From the NCBI GenBank assembly GCA_025617375.2, contig JAMYGW020000007.1:806001-870000 (forward strand): a DNA stretch of 64,000 nucleotides. The letters run 5' to 3'. This DNA is from Acarospora socialis (taxonomy: Eukaryota > Ascomycota > Lecanoromycetes > Acarosporales > Acarosporaceae). The translations under genes were made by a program, and so were the position numbers. Positions 49,001 to 59,165 of the stretch are shown one piece after another; positions within the stretch are counted from its first letter, which is position 1, and each line of letters begins with the position of its first letter. The notes beneath the pieces are model-generated. The model worked only from the letters and a program-made list of their open reading frames with translations. It did not search any database and was not told the origin of the DNA.

Positions 49001-49329
49001 CAGGAAACTTTGCCTCTCCCACCGGCTTCGTCAATCATGATGTGGTCTTCCCTCCAGCTTTCTCCGAGCAGGCGCCCACATATCCTCGTCCTGTGTCGGG
49101 TCGCACCGGCGGTAAAGTCAGAAGAGAGGAAGACGTCTTCTCTGGTTCCTCTCGCCGCTGGCAAGACGAAGACAGCAGACAAGAGAAGCCGAGGGGCCGA
49201 GTCAGGAAAGTAGCGAAGCGGGTGTTCTGGGTGGGTGCTTGGACGGCGGGGTGTTGTTATGCCGTGGGCGTCGTGGCGGAATTTTTCCGGACGGGTGGGG
49301 CGAATGGGACGGGAGTACAGGGCTTTTAG
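46021..49329 (+). CDS. Conserved fungal protein with C-terminal membrane segment, function unknown
   Basis: Intronless, 1102 aa from MSSGKFSCHRLRSNSICRSR; an in-frame ATG 81 bp upstream is possible. The N terminus is Arg/Ser-rich and low in acidic residues, suggesting mitochondrial import. It is followed by a Trp-rich block (SFWWGRKSPRVW, SWGWRLSSSWGKPGGRWVNF). The middle is charged and repetitive: a degenerate motif like PQGLETSFxRE recurs four times at about 47455, 47578, 47713 and 47842. The conserved C-terminal part has IPLPKAISRLANPAKFLPHL, YEIVSGGRDVLVFRKV, TGNFASPTGFVNHDVVFP, then a basic stretch and one membrane helix (VFWVGAWTAGCCYAVGVVAEF) at the very end. I recognise this as a Pezizomycotina-wide family without a known role. 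Confidence 0.8.
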   Translation: MSSGKFSCHRLRSNSICRSRRSFWWGRKSPRVWTSYLDEDFQKHIETRQRMLKHKCAKASQRKSLWEREYSPDQNRPSWGWRLSSSWGKPGGRWVNFDELPKQKDGEGQRLEPWYSELQSSQEIFRTKMAEIRKRVDEDPFKAIFGRSVDRACTDWSDLLWGLAKKEGREVEVVEGSPTKTQPQSKPAEKAEHNSQTARHTVGGSQDRVSQPHAGVLRSDPRGAKVVAHLEPTAEPEDIIAGNNSSLSAFSTTEEFRIDPITLRKVPRTVQSSMRSDEEPANIPVKKFAGYRSQPKNNNNIAEANGAQDALEIGLSKYKASPADAESLYNYEPQTDSVAKGLEDYELRVSTELESPESLQFAQTVVASENSESPITATKTPVRDFANNLETVTRSRSHPPQIESSLSRRLRNGPKLETKVSPGETRELRYNENESTVEDIDLLRASDVRASSGLAGRPRRETDEEKQQRRRKLEDDFNKPRGLETQFAEEKAAQTVASLRETRSQKPSVPETDAFGYDLTPRDSETSFERELQNRVQTLENSYAAQVEREEAALRDAEVDVFDRRPQGLETSFAREQESQKSQGLGLGAMQGHDDLLETVDIDAVRKAPQELDTSSPLEHATPSSPTVELQNGGLDRIEGNDLNSTPQTPQNLPVGKIHQSRGEGDMSANVHDFAVKERWYKKQAPQAAKESATIIPEEPTSAEDLRRTFNGHPDSPSKFRQEHQKMPTDDESHDAGVERGLEVYDSKLGPQAYHFYTGQDSLEADILAQSKQQIAKRVEDENMAPYSLYSNPEALAMRWEEEEQKLHEEIRETNDILSEAKAELSKIMASKEKSESVDVGGRKASEPTSEPMESPEQAARPSTIQIAKASEVAEKVAPLEYGKSVLYRILAHETSSNEVVTVTTSSSIISATETAIPLPKAISRLANPAKFLPHLDQLDAAGYEIVSGGRDVLVFRKVVRPARLSPIANPVTEPASSDRRWPMNPIDGTTTQTGNFASPTGFVNHDVVFPPAFSEQAPTYPRPVSGRTGGKVRREEDVFSGSSRRWQDEDSRQEKPRGRVRKVAKRVFWVGAWTAGCCYAVGVVAEFFRTGGANGTGVQGF

Positions 49330-52300
49330 GGATATGGTGTGGAGACTTCTGGAGTATGTGGAGGATAGTTATGGTAATGGGGGTTAAGTCTGGGAAACGC
49401 CACTTGATGTATACTTTATAGCCTCAGGAATAGAGGCGCATCTAGGGGTGTTGGTTGTTATTATAGTTATCGTTAACAGATTGCTTCACCCTACTTCAAA
49501 CATTCCAGTTCGAGACCCTAATCTGATCTACTTCTTCCATGATAAAGGAACATAAGTTCTTGTGACTGGATCTCGTAGGCGGTCACGAGCACGAGAGCAT
49601 CTATCAAAGTCGAGATTCTGAGCTTTAGTAATCATCAACCACCAGTCCGACGACAACAGAGAAGTCGTCCCGAACCAAAATCTCCACTTACCCAATATAT
49701 AAGTACCTCGAATCCTGACACAGCTTTATAAAACTAGGTAGTTACACTCCTGATCGGCAAATCAGTGCGCCCTGTGGCAAGTACCATACAAAATATATAG
49801 GTCTTCACAGCCCATCTGAGCCATGAAGCTCGGCTCCAAGACCAGTGACCGAGACGGCCCTCGGAATGAAAGATCGTGATTGTCGCAAAGCATCATCACC
49901 TACCCATTAGCTTAGGGCAAGGCTTTCAGGCGTGCCACGGTACCCACTAGTCCGCAAACGGCATGGCCGCAGCGGATCCAAAATAACCCTTTCGAAGCGC
50001 CCTTCCCTTCCCTTCGCTTCCCCTCCCTCGCTTGGCCCCCCCTTTCGAATAACTGACCTTAGCTCCAGGAACGGTGGAGTGAAAGTTCTTTGACCTTAGG
50101 CGAGCGGGTGGGGGCCGACCACGTGTGCTGTAATCTATCGGGAAGCACAAAACCTCAATACCATACGTGACTTAGTTACATAACCGTACCGTACTCATAG
50201 GGGAGGAGGGACATCCGTTTCTGTCGACCCCCAAATCCACATCCCAAAAGCGGGTTGTTCAGGTTCCGAGATCTCACTGCGTCGGCGTCGCTGTCGCCGC
50301 ACGCATCGGGCTTTGGCGGAACCATGCGGCTCGAAGCCGGGTTTGGGAAGATGGGAGAGCGGCTATGTGTACGGAGGGGAGACGAGAAAGGAGGGAGGGG
50401 AGGGTTTTTTTTTTTCGTGGCTTGCATATTCGATATCTGACTTGCGTGCATGTCAACGGCACGGTTCGAGTCGGTCGGTCGTCGTGCAGGTCTTGGGGTG
50501 CTGAGATGGGCAGGGGAAGAGGTTTATATGTCGAGGTTTTGTTACGAGGTCGGCGTCTTGAAATTTATGGAAATCGTACGCAATGACAAAGTGAGTTAGT
50601 TGACAGCGGCGCGCTTCAGATTTTGTTGCTACGTCGTAGAGCTCAATTGCGGAGTCTATATGCGATTGGCTTCGCCCCTTCCGCAGCCCTTGAATGATTG
50701 CGCCTTTTCGGGACACGGCTCTGGCGGGGGGTGGTATGGTATTGATCGCGATGGTGTTATATTACGCACTCACCTAGGTAAGGTAAGGTACAAGAGTCAC
50801 CTGTTCTTGGCCGCGCTTATGGTTATTTCTAATTAAGGTTAAGCTAGCCTGTAGGCGGCCGTTCATCCACGTTCTTGATCTCAGTAGTCTGATCGCAAAA
50901 GGGTCTTTGTTGTCAATCCGCTCGAATTCAAATTGTTTGACGACGACGCGTCGCGGGCAGAAAAAGTGAATTCTGATCTTGAAGGGTGGAGTTGCTCGTG
51001 AGCACCCTCATGACTTATCATCCTTGGAGAATAGACATAGTATCAAGTGTCATGGTGCAGACCGTTGGGGCAAACGTTGTCAGTTGAGGGGAAAAAAGGA
51101 TATTTGATAAAGTGGTGGACTAGGGATGATTGCTCTATCGGGTCATATCCGTCCCTTTCCGTGTCAGCTGCAGCTCGCCAGCAATATCTAATTTCTTGCA
51201 GCTCAAATGTGAAGACGGACGAACTGGAGGAGATTTGGCGCACACCACGGAAATCTTAGTCTTTGAAAGACGCTGTGCCATATCGATTCCAGGAATAAGG
51301 TCAGGAGGAAAGTTATAGATAGATATATGATGCTTCTATCTAAGCCTACTTTGCCTAAACTCGATGAGCCCCAACGGTCGACGATTTTAAGTAGGTAGGG
51401 TACTATCTGGAGCCAACCGCATGGCCGTATAAGCGCCCTTCTCAGCAGCCGGGGTTGCCTTTCCTTGCTATTTGCAAACAATTAATATCTTTGGGATTGT
51501 ATGAGAAATTAGTCGACTGCCTACATGTACGGTCGGTAGGCTGCAATAATTACTGAATGCATCTAAAGCAGTGCGACAGCCAAGATTATTATTATTGTTA
51601 CGGCTCCTTCGTTCTGTCACCTCAGGTAGGGCCCACCAATTGCAGGCTGCCTCAACGTACAACGTACGGGAATACATGCAAGTTGTTTCTCTTGAAAGAA
51701 CACTAATTCCACTACTACCTTATTGCTCCTCCACAATCTGTCCCTGTGGACGCACTCCGCTGTTCGTCAGCCCAGGTCCTTAACTCGGTGTTGCCAATAA
51801 TGTTCGATCAGTGTCCTTAATCAATACCAGGTCGTACAATACCTACCTAACCTTACCACCTCTTTGTATGAGAACGAGTACCATCACGGAGAGGGAATCC
51901 CGATGAATGGAGGATTCTTAGCTTACAGTTACTTGACCAGCTGTCTTGCTGTAAAGTTACGGGTACTACCTTAACCAGGGCACTTAACGTTACCCAGTAC
52001 CTTCCTGCCAATCTCGTTACTGCACTCAGTACCTACCTTTTAGTCAGGACCTTCGACTCTACCTACCTTGAGTTCTACTCCCAACTCCCGCTCCTCTATC
52101 CTCGACCTCAACACCTCCCCATCCGCCGACGCCGATGTTGCGCCCTCGTCGTGCTTGTAACCCATTTCCCGACAGGTAGCAAACTCGCACATCGACAAGT
52201 ACACGATAGATCGGGCCGTTGAAGGAAATTGACAGATCAGCAACCAGCAACCCGCAATCCGCAATTTCGTCGCGCCCTCACACTCATTACTGACGACATT

Positions 52301-53376
52301 CGTCCGGATTTTCTAGCAAAATCCAACCACACTCGTTTGGCATCTTCCCTTTCTTCTGCGCCATCCATATATCGGCCTTTGCCTCTTGCTACGATCCTAG
52401 CGACTCGTCTTCAACGAAGCAGCCACGGTCGCTCCTGGGAGTTTTGTCTTGTACGACGGCCATCTTGAGAACCGACGATCCTTTTTGAAGCCCTTGCGTC
52501 GCAACGTCAACCTCGCACTCGACCAGAGCGACGTTATCACGACTTCTACACACGCGCCACAGTCGAGCTCTGACAATTACAGTTTCTGTGCAGGGTCTGG
52601 ACTTTGTTGAGGTCGTCGTTTTTGGGAGGCATAAAGGGGTGTTTCTTTGTTCGACATCCATTCTCGGCACACTGGCTGCGCAAGGCAACAACGGCCCATT
52701 AAGTCACACAGTTGCGGTGGCACACACGGAAGCAAGAGACGCTCAGCGTCGGCGGACAAAGGAGACACGCACCGTAGTCAAGTTGTCTCGCCCACGAGCA
52801 CTGAGTAAGCTTCAATATCATCTTCATCGACGACACGCACGAGTCACGAATTACAATCCTCAATCTACGCAACAGAAAGTCCCTTTCCTTCGAATACACA
52901 ACCAGAATTGGAGAAGTGGGTGAAGTGGGCACGGAACCGGCATATAACATCTTCGGTCAATCCTTTCAGGGCCTTTGTTGTCCCTTCACGCTCCTTTGAA
53001 AGATCTGGTGGTAGTATCATTAAAATCGTTGGGACGCAACATCGTGAGTACATCTGCTCACCTTTCATCCACACCGGATCGCGACCAGACTCGATCAACT
53101 GGAAGCGCCGAACCTTGCGGCACAGCAAGCCCTTACTCCGTACACTCAGACAAAATCCTCTAATCAAATACTAACCCATCCGGCCCAGACGCTCTTTACC
53201 AACCTTGACCTGTCAAGTTCACTCGTTTTTACCAGACCCTGACAGTAAGTGTGGCCCGTTCTCGAGAATAATTTTCGGTGTTGACTGTGGTAGGAATCAA
53301 AATCGGGAAACCTTAGAAGCTCTTACTTTCTCACGCTCAACTATTCCGGCAGGCACAACCTAGCTACTGGGTCAGA
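49330..53376. other. Long intergenic region upstream of MSB2
   Basis: About 4 kb without a supported gene. It contains ACCTTA/TACCT clusters (50773, 51840-51860, 52030-52075), an A/T tract at 50405-50416 and a TACTCCGTA at 53134. The last kilobase is CT-rich and probably the MSB2 promoter and leader. Many ORFs of 60-110 codons in all frames look like chance. Confidence 0.4.
53245..53352 (+). other. Putative 5' UTR intron of MSB2
   Basis: GTAAGT donor at 53245, CTCAAC branch-like site at 53336 and GGCAG acceptor ending at 53352, 24 bases before the MSB2 start. Length 108 bp. Inferred from splice-site quality only. Confidence 0.4.
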
Positions 53377-56300
53377 ATGCGAAGTTCATCTGCCCGATGG
53401 GCGGCTGTGCTCGTCGTAGTGTCGAGTTTGACTCCCATCTCATGCTTCGCCAACGCAGCACCAGCCCCGGCGCCGACGGCAGCGGACAGGCCAAAGTACT
53501 ACTTCCCTCGGGTTGTCAAACGTCAGATCGTTACGAACACGACTACTCCAGTAACAACCACGTCGGCGGAGTCGACTTCCGAGTCATCCAGCTTGACCAC
53601 CCGTCAGATGTCCTCCCTCGAGTCGTTCTTCAGCAGTTTGTTGTCAGTCTCTCAATCCTCGCCAAGCAATCCTTCAAATTCAGGGAGTCCGGCGTCAACA
53701 ACAGATCGATCGACTAGTGCGGGAACCACGACAATTGTAGGTACCATGACCGTTACCGTCGAACCGACACCGGTTACTGGAAGGCCCACCGCTGGGTCAA
53801 GTGCATCACCACCCAACAGACCAGCACCAGTGCCATCTAACCCTGCGCCTGCACCGCCAGAACCGGCACCATCAACGTCAGCCTCGAGCAACCCAGTTAC
53901 GACTTCGGTCTCAAACGCGTCACCTTCAACAAGCTCAGCATCAAGTGTACCGTCAGCGTCCGGCGCTTCAAGTGCTGGCTCCAGCTCTCCATTGCAATCA
54001 ACAGATGTGGCCCCAAGTGTACCGTCAGCTCCCAGTGCTTCAAGTGCTGGTTCCAGCTCTCCATTGCAATCAACAAACTTGGCATCAAGCGTAACATCAG
54101 CTTCCAGCGCTTCAAGTGCTGCCGCTAGCTCCTCAACGCCATCAACAAACGTGGCCCCAAGTGTACCGTCAGCGTCCAGCGCTTTAAGTGCTGCCTCCAG
54201 CTCTCCATTGCAATCAACAAACTTGGTTGCAAGCGTACCTTCAGCTTCCAGTGTTGCAGGTGCTGGATCTAGCTCCCCATTTTCGTCAACGGATTCAGGA
54301 TCAAGCATGCCCGCAGCTTCCAGCGTTTTGAGTGCTGCCTCTAGCCCCCCATCTCTCTCAACAAACTCGGTATCAAGCGTACCTCCAAGTTCCAGCGATT
54401 CAAGTGCTGGCTCTAGCTTTCCGTTGCAATCAACAAACTTGGTATCAAGCGTACCTTCAGCTTCAAGCGCTTCAACTGCTGGCTCCAGCTCCACGTTGCC
54501 GCCATCAACAGAGCCAGTGCCAAGCGTACCATCAGCGCCCGGCGTCGCAAGTGCTAGCTCTAGCTCCCCAACGCAACCGGGTTCTGGCGTACCGTCAACA
54601 GTGCCTTCATCGCCTGTTTCCGTACCATCAGCAGTACCTTCGGCATCGGCTTCGAGTGTTCCAGCTTCTGCCAGCCCTCCGCCCTCTGAAACTGCGGCGT
54701 CGAGTGTTACAGTAGCTTCTCAAACAGCCGGAAGTGCACCTGTTTCGACAGGCACATCTCCTCCGAGCCAGGCAAGCTCCGTGACCATCGCCTCAGTTGG
54801 GGACTCGTCCGCCGGCCAATCCACCACAAACGTCCTTCCATTGCCCATCCCAGTTTCATCGGTTGCGAGTATTATCGCAAGCGCCGAGTCAAGGGTTGCT
54901 TCTGATATTGGAGTGTCGTCCGTGGTTGTTCCAGGCCCATCTGCGACTTCGTCAACTGGCATTGTGCTTACGAATGCAGTCCCCTCGAGCCCTTCTCCTA
55001 CAGGTGCTGTTCCTGCGAGTGTGGTGCTTCCAAGCTTATCCGCAGTACCCTCTGCTGCTTCGGTACTGTCAGAAACAGCTGGCTCAAGTGGTATTGCTCC
55101 TACCGTGGTAGTACCCCCGAGTCTGTCTGCATCGTCTGGGTCAGCGGGGTCCACAGGCAGTGTCCCTCCGATAATAGTGCTGCCAACTCCGTCCGCTGTT
55201 TCTTCGGTCGCTTCAGTTCTGTCCGAAACTGCTGGGCCGAGTGGTGTTGCTCCTACGACTGCAGTACTACCGAGCTTGTCCGCATCATCAGCGCCAGCCG
55301 GGTCTACAGGTGATGTTCCTCCAATTGTGGTGCTTCCAAGCTTATCTGCCGTTTCTTCCGCCGCTTCGATACTCTCTGAAGTAGCTGGGTCGAGTGGGGT
55401 TGCTCCATTGACTATTATATCGCCAAGTGCCTCTGCTGCACCTGCTTCGTCAGCAGCGGCACCCGACACGACCGGCGTTAGTGGCACTGGAATCATCTTC
55501 GGCCCCTCTGTAATTATCTCGAATTCGAACTTACCGAGTGCGACAACAGTACCCAGTCTTACAGATGTACCGGCATCTCTCGGCTCTTCGATTGTGTCGA
55601 TTCTCTCCGACGCTACAAGCGTGGGGCAACCAGTCGCAAGTAGTATTGTGGGCGTACCATCCGGAACACTGCCTTCTGTGGTGCCAAGTCTCAGTGGATC
55701 GGGTACATCAATCGGAACAGATACTCCCAGTGGAACAGGCACTTCAAGCGGCTCAGCATCGAGCGGCTCGGTCTCAGATGTCTCAGGCACATCAAGTGAA
55801 TCAGGGACGTCAGACTCGACGGCACCAACGGGCATCTCTGGCAGTACAGGCAGCTCTCCATCATCTTCTGCTGGCACTGGTAGCTCGTCCGATCAATCCA
55901 GCAGTCCAAGTGGAAGTGGAGGCGTTGTGATCCCGTCGACCACCCAAGGAATAATCCCGAGCGTGTCGGCTGCAATATCCTCATTACTTGCAAGCGTTAC
56001 CATTGGTACATCTACCCAAGGAATCAACCCGAGCGTGTCGTCTGAAATATCCTCAGTACTTGCCGGGGCCACTGTTGGTACATCAAGTACCCAAGAAATT
56101 AACCCGAGCGTGTCGTCTGCAATATCCTCAATACTCGCCGGGGCCACTGTTGGTACATCAAGTACCCAAGGAATCAACCCCAGTGTGGCATCTGCGATAT
56201 CCTCAATACTTGCCGCCCATACATCTAGTTCGCCCACGTCCATTATTGGAACGACCGCCCCAGCTCCTACAGGAGTGAGTACAGAAGGGATAAACCCGAG

Positions 56301-58272
56301 CGTGTCGTCTGCAATATCCTCGATACTTGCCGGTATTACCATTGGTACATCAACCCAGGCGATAAACCCGAGCGTGTCGTCTGCAATAGCCTCAGTACTT
56401 GCCGCCCATACATCTAGTTCGCCCACGTCCATTATTGGAACGACCACCCCAGCTCCAACGGGAGTAAGTACGCAAGGCATAAATCCGAGCGTCGCGTCTG
56501 CAATATCGTCGATCCTTGCCGGGGTTACTGTCCATACATCTAGTTCGCCCACGTCCATTATTGGAACGACCACCCCAGCTCCAACGGGAGTGAGTACCCA
56601 AAGCATAAATCCGAGCGTCGCGTCTGCAATATCGTCGATCCTTGCCGGAGTTACTGCCCATACATCTAGTTCGCCCACGTCCGTCATTGGAACGACCACA
56701 TCTGGGCCATCAGCGCCTGCATTGAGTAGCATTTTGTCTCAACTGACGGCTGGTACTACAGCGAGTTCCGTAGGATCAAGCTTAGGAACTGGTGTTACGT
56801 CTGTCCCCTCTGGCACCTCGTTAATTCCGACTGCTTCGTCTTCAGCAATCAGTGTTGGTCAGTCCTCTACATCCAGTGTTGGTCCGTCCGCTACAGTCAG
56901 TGCTGGCTCGTCAGTAGTCTCTGGTTCGTCGTCCATAGCAGCCGGGTCATCTTCGATTGCATCTGGGTCAGTCCCAGCTTCGGCAACCTCATCAGCCGCC
57001 AGCATCGGTTCCAGCGGCACTATCTCTGGCTCGACCGCGACTGGATCGGATGTGTCAACGTCAGCAACAGGCGTTGTACCAATAAGCAGCGGGACCTCCT
57101 TGATAAGTACCGCGTCTGCTACAGGTACAATCACTGGCTCTGCAGCAAGCAGCTTAGCCGCGACGACTACCGAGGCGACGCCGAGTGCCACTGGTCCGGC
57201 AATGTCCTCATTGACCGGTTCTCAGCAGGCATCGTCAACGTTCATCGAGCCTTCCGTTACAGCTGCTGGATCGTCAATTACCACAACGTCATCACCAGGC
57301 CCGCAGAGCGTCAAAGCGACCGGAACTGATAGCGCTACGACTGAATTCATGCCTTCAAGCCTCGTCGTCCAGCCATCTCCCACGAATACTGCATCACAGA
57401 CAACATCTAGTACCGCCTCGATCCCAACCGACCAGCCCTTGATCATTGCTCCCCCGGGTGGTCCGCCCCCGCAACCAGCGAACACCACGCTTATCCAGAT
57501 CGGCTTCAACTACTCGCTCAACTACCAATTCGTCCTCGACCATCCGGTCACTCAGCGACAGATCTTCGCATACCTACCGAATGGTATTGCATACGATCTC
57601 GGCATTGACAAAGGGAAGGTTTTGATGCAGCGACTCGAAGCCATCAACTTGACCGCGACACCTGGACTCAACTATTTCGCCACCCTTGCCATGGCTTACA
57701 TTCCCGCCGATATGGTTGACCGCCTACGGCTCGACTTGCTCACCCCGCCCTCGCTGATTTATCGAAACCCGGATAGCAGCACCAACATGCTCATGGCAAG
57801 GATCGATCCAGCATTCGGGATACTGGCGAACCAACCGTATGGCGCCGGTTCGGGTACATACCCTAACGGCAACACTGGGGCTTCTTCGTCTGCCACACCT
57901 GGTGATGGTGCTCCGTTGGGCGGCAACTCGGACAGCTCGTCATCTGTCAAGGGCACATCTGTAGGCATCGGTGTGGGTGTCGTCGCGGGAGCTGCCGTCT
58001 ATGGTGCTGCCATGTTCTTCATTGCCCGGCGGTACCGAAGGAAAAGGCAAGGTCATTACCGATCCCGCTCATTAATCGACACGGGCGACATGGTGCAGAG
58101 TTCTGGTGGCGGTGCCAGCGCCGCTCTGATGAGCGGTGGCCGAGGCGATGGCTGGAGGAGCGTGACACCCGGTTACGATGGCCGGGACAGCCGCAACAGC
58201 GGACGGAGCGGGAGCACGAGAGCACAGATCAGCGCGCCCGTGATGGCGGAAAATTCGCTGGGTTGGAATTAA
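53377..58272 (+). CDS. msb2: Signalling mucin Msb2/MsbA
   Basis: Cell-surface sensor upstream of Cdc42 and the filamentation/HOG MAP kinase routes. Intronless, 1631 aa. Signal peptide at 1-28 (WAAVLVVVSSLTPISCFANA). A very Ser/Thr/Pro/Ala-rich mucin region runs from about 50 to 1365 with three repeat blocks (separate entries). The folded juxtamembrane domain is at about 1368-1490: LIQIGFNYSLNYQFVLDH, QIFAYLPNGIAYDLGID, YFATLAMAYIPADMVDRL and YRNPDSSTNMLMARIDP, the diagnostic Msb2 positive-regulatory region. One membrane helix is at about 1528-1549 (VGIGVGVVAGAAVYGAAMFF), then a basic cytoplasmic tail of about 80 residues ending in the conserved ISAPVMAENSLGWN. Length is greater than the 700-1000 residues common in Aspergillus-type MsbA, owing to the repeats. 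Confidence 0.93.
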   Translation: MRSSSARWAAVLVVVSSLTPISCFANAAPAPAPTAADRPKYYFPRVVKRQIVTNTTTPVTTTSAESTSESSSLTTRQMSSLESFFSSLLSVSQSSPSNPSNSGSPASTTDRSTSAGTTTIVGTMTVTVEPTPVTGRPTAGSSASPPNRPAPVPSNPAPAPPEPAPSTSASSNPVTTSVSNASPSTSSASSVPSASGASSAGSSSPLQSTDVAPSVPSAPSASSAGSSSPLQSTNLASSVTSASSASSAAASSSTPSTNVAPSVPSASSALSAASSSPLQSTNLVASVPSASSVAGAGSSSPFSSTDSGSSMPAASSVLSAASSPPSLSTNSVSSVPPSSSDSSAGSSFPLQSTNLVSSVPSASSASTAGSSSTLPPSTEPVPSVPSAPGVASASSSSPTQPGSGVPSTVPSSPVSVPSAVPSASASSVPASASPPPSETAASSVTVASQTAGSAPVSTGTSPPSQASSVTIASVGDSSAGQSTTNVLPLPIPVSSVASIIASAESRVASDIGVSSVVVPGPSATSSTGIVLTNAVPSSPSPTGAVPASVVLPSLSAVPSAASVLSETAGSSGIAPTVVVPPSLSASSGSAGSTGSVPPIIVLPTPSAVSSVASVLSETAGPSGVAPTTAVLPSLSASSAPAGSTGDVPPIVVLPSLSAVSSAASILSEVAGSSGVAPLTIISPSASAAPASSAAAPDTTGVSGTGIIFGPSVIISNSNLPSATTVPSLTDVPASLGSSIVSILSDATSVGQPVASSIVGVPSGTLPSVVPSLSGSGTSIGTDTPSGTGTSSGSASSGSVSDVSGTSSESGTSDSTAPTGISGSTGSSPSSSAGTGSSSDQSSSPSGSGGVVIPSTTQGIIPSVSAAISSLLASVTIGTSTQGINPSVSSEISSVLAGATVGTSSTQEINPSVSSAISSILAGATVGTSSTQGINPSVASAISSILAAHTSSSPTSIIGTTAPAPTGVSTEGINPSVSSAISSILAGITIGTSTQAINPSVSSAIASVLAAHTSSSPTSIIGTTTPAPTGVSTQGINPSVASAISSILAGVTVHTSSSPTSIIGTTTPAPTGVSTQSINPSVASAISSILAGVTAHTSSSPTSVIGTTTSGPSAPALSSILSQLTAGTTASSVGSSLGTGVTSVPSGTSLIPTASSSAISVGQSSTSSVGPSATVSAGSSVVSGSSSIAAGSSSIASGSVPASATSSAASIGSSGTISGSTATGSDVSTSATGVVPISSGTSLISTASATGTITGSAASSLAATTTEATPSATGPAMSSLTGSQQASSTFIEPSVTAAGSSITTTSSPGPQSVKATGTDSATTEFMPSSLVVQPSPTNTASQTTSSTASIPTDQPLIIAPPGGPPPQPANTTLIQIGFNYSLNYQFVLDHPVTQRQIFAYLPNGIAYDLGIDKGKVLMQRLEAINLTATPGLNYFATLAMAYIPADMVDRLRLDLLTPPSLIYRNPDSSTNMLMARIDPAFGILANQPYGAGSGTYPNGNTGASSSATPGDGAPLGGNSDSSSSVKGTSVGIGVGVVAGAAVYGAAMFFIARRYRRKRQGHYRSRSLIDTGDMVQSSGGGASAALMSGGRGDGWRSVTPGYDGRDSRNSGRSGSTRAQISAPVMAENSLGWN
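53943..54575 (+). repeat. MSB2 repeat block 1: 24-residue (72-bp) units
   Basis: About eight units of the form STNLVSSVPSASSASSAGSS plus SPLQ, with drift (TNVAP, TDSGS, TEPVP at unit starts). All are in frame and Ser/Pro-rich, as expected for O-glycosylated mucin. Confidence 0.85.
55035..55430 (+). repeat. MSB2 repeat block 2: units of about 56 residues
   Basis: Between two and three units containing SVLSETAGSSGIAPT, then VVLPSLSASS, then AGSTGDVPPIVVLPSLSAVS. Diverged but collinear. Confidence 0.75.
55938..56695 (+). repeat. MSB2 repeat block 3: TQGINPSVSSAISSILAG units
   Basis: About nine units headed by TQGINPSV[SA]SAISSIL, some short (about 25 residues, ending GATVGTSS) and some long (about 37-39 residues, adding HTSSSPTSIIGTTTPAPTG). 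The last three long units are nearly identical in DNA, which points to recent expansion. Confidence 0.85.
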
Positions 58273-59165
58273 GCGATCATTTAGAGCGAGCGCCATGTAT
58301 ACTACTCCTTTCACGATCCCACCAACCGGCCGTTCACGAGCGAGGCATCATCCTTTCTGTGCTTCCTCTTCTCATCCCGCTCTTTACTTTCATTCACAAA
58401 ATCTTGGCGTTGCTGAACGCCCTCTTCATACTACCTTACTACCCCCTATCTCTTTTTAACGTTACTTGCCGCCCTCCTGGGCCGATACTTCGGGGGGTTT
58501 ATCTAGCCTATCTAGATCGTTCTATTTTCGGGGCTTGGAGACCGGTCTTGTGTTCGTTTCTCTTTCCATCCGCTGTTAGGGTCTGGAGAGGTGCGAGTGG
58601 AAGTGGACGGGAAAGAGATAGGTCTGAAGCGGAGAGTGAAGATTACCCATGTATATTTGATGGACCTGATCTCATCTGATCTCATCTGAGTTGAATGAGG
58701 ATTGATCTAAACTCAAATAATTATCGTTCCATCGCAGTCACCCGTATGCCATGCTATTAGGATGGTAAGTTAAACACTGTAGAACAATAGTGTAGATGGT
58801 AGAAGTCTTGAGATTGTAGTCTGGTTTGAAAGGTGACCGGGAGGGAGATTCGTTGCACCAATAACGGTTAGCGACAGCCTCCGAGCAAGAGCACTCCATC
58901 CACATATATAAGTCTCCCAGAACTTGACGCATTTCCTGAAATACCAACGGTACAGTATCTCGTTACAGGTGTATTTCTTGATGTGACTTGCTTCACTTTG
59001 GGTACTATTCGATCTTTCCTAGACCTCTTACTTGTGATTTGTTTTAGAAGTTGGCATTTGTGCGGTTTCTAACAGAATCAAAACTTTCTCTACTCTCTCT
59101 CGGCGTGGTGTTATCCACCCTTGAGAACTGCGTCTCTCACACTTTCCCCGGCCTATCATCCGAAG
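58273..59165. other. Intergenic, MSB2 3' UTR and histidinol-phosphatase promoter
   Basis: About 890 bases. A direct repeat GATCTCATCT lies at about 58668-58688. No gene seen. Confidence 0.45.

Noticed and set aside
54720-55877. 385-codon minus-strand ORF opposite MSB2
   Set aside because: Antisense of mucin repeats; acidic low-complexity product without a domain.
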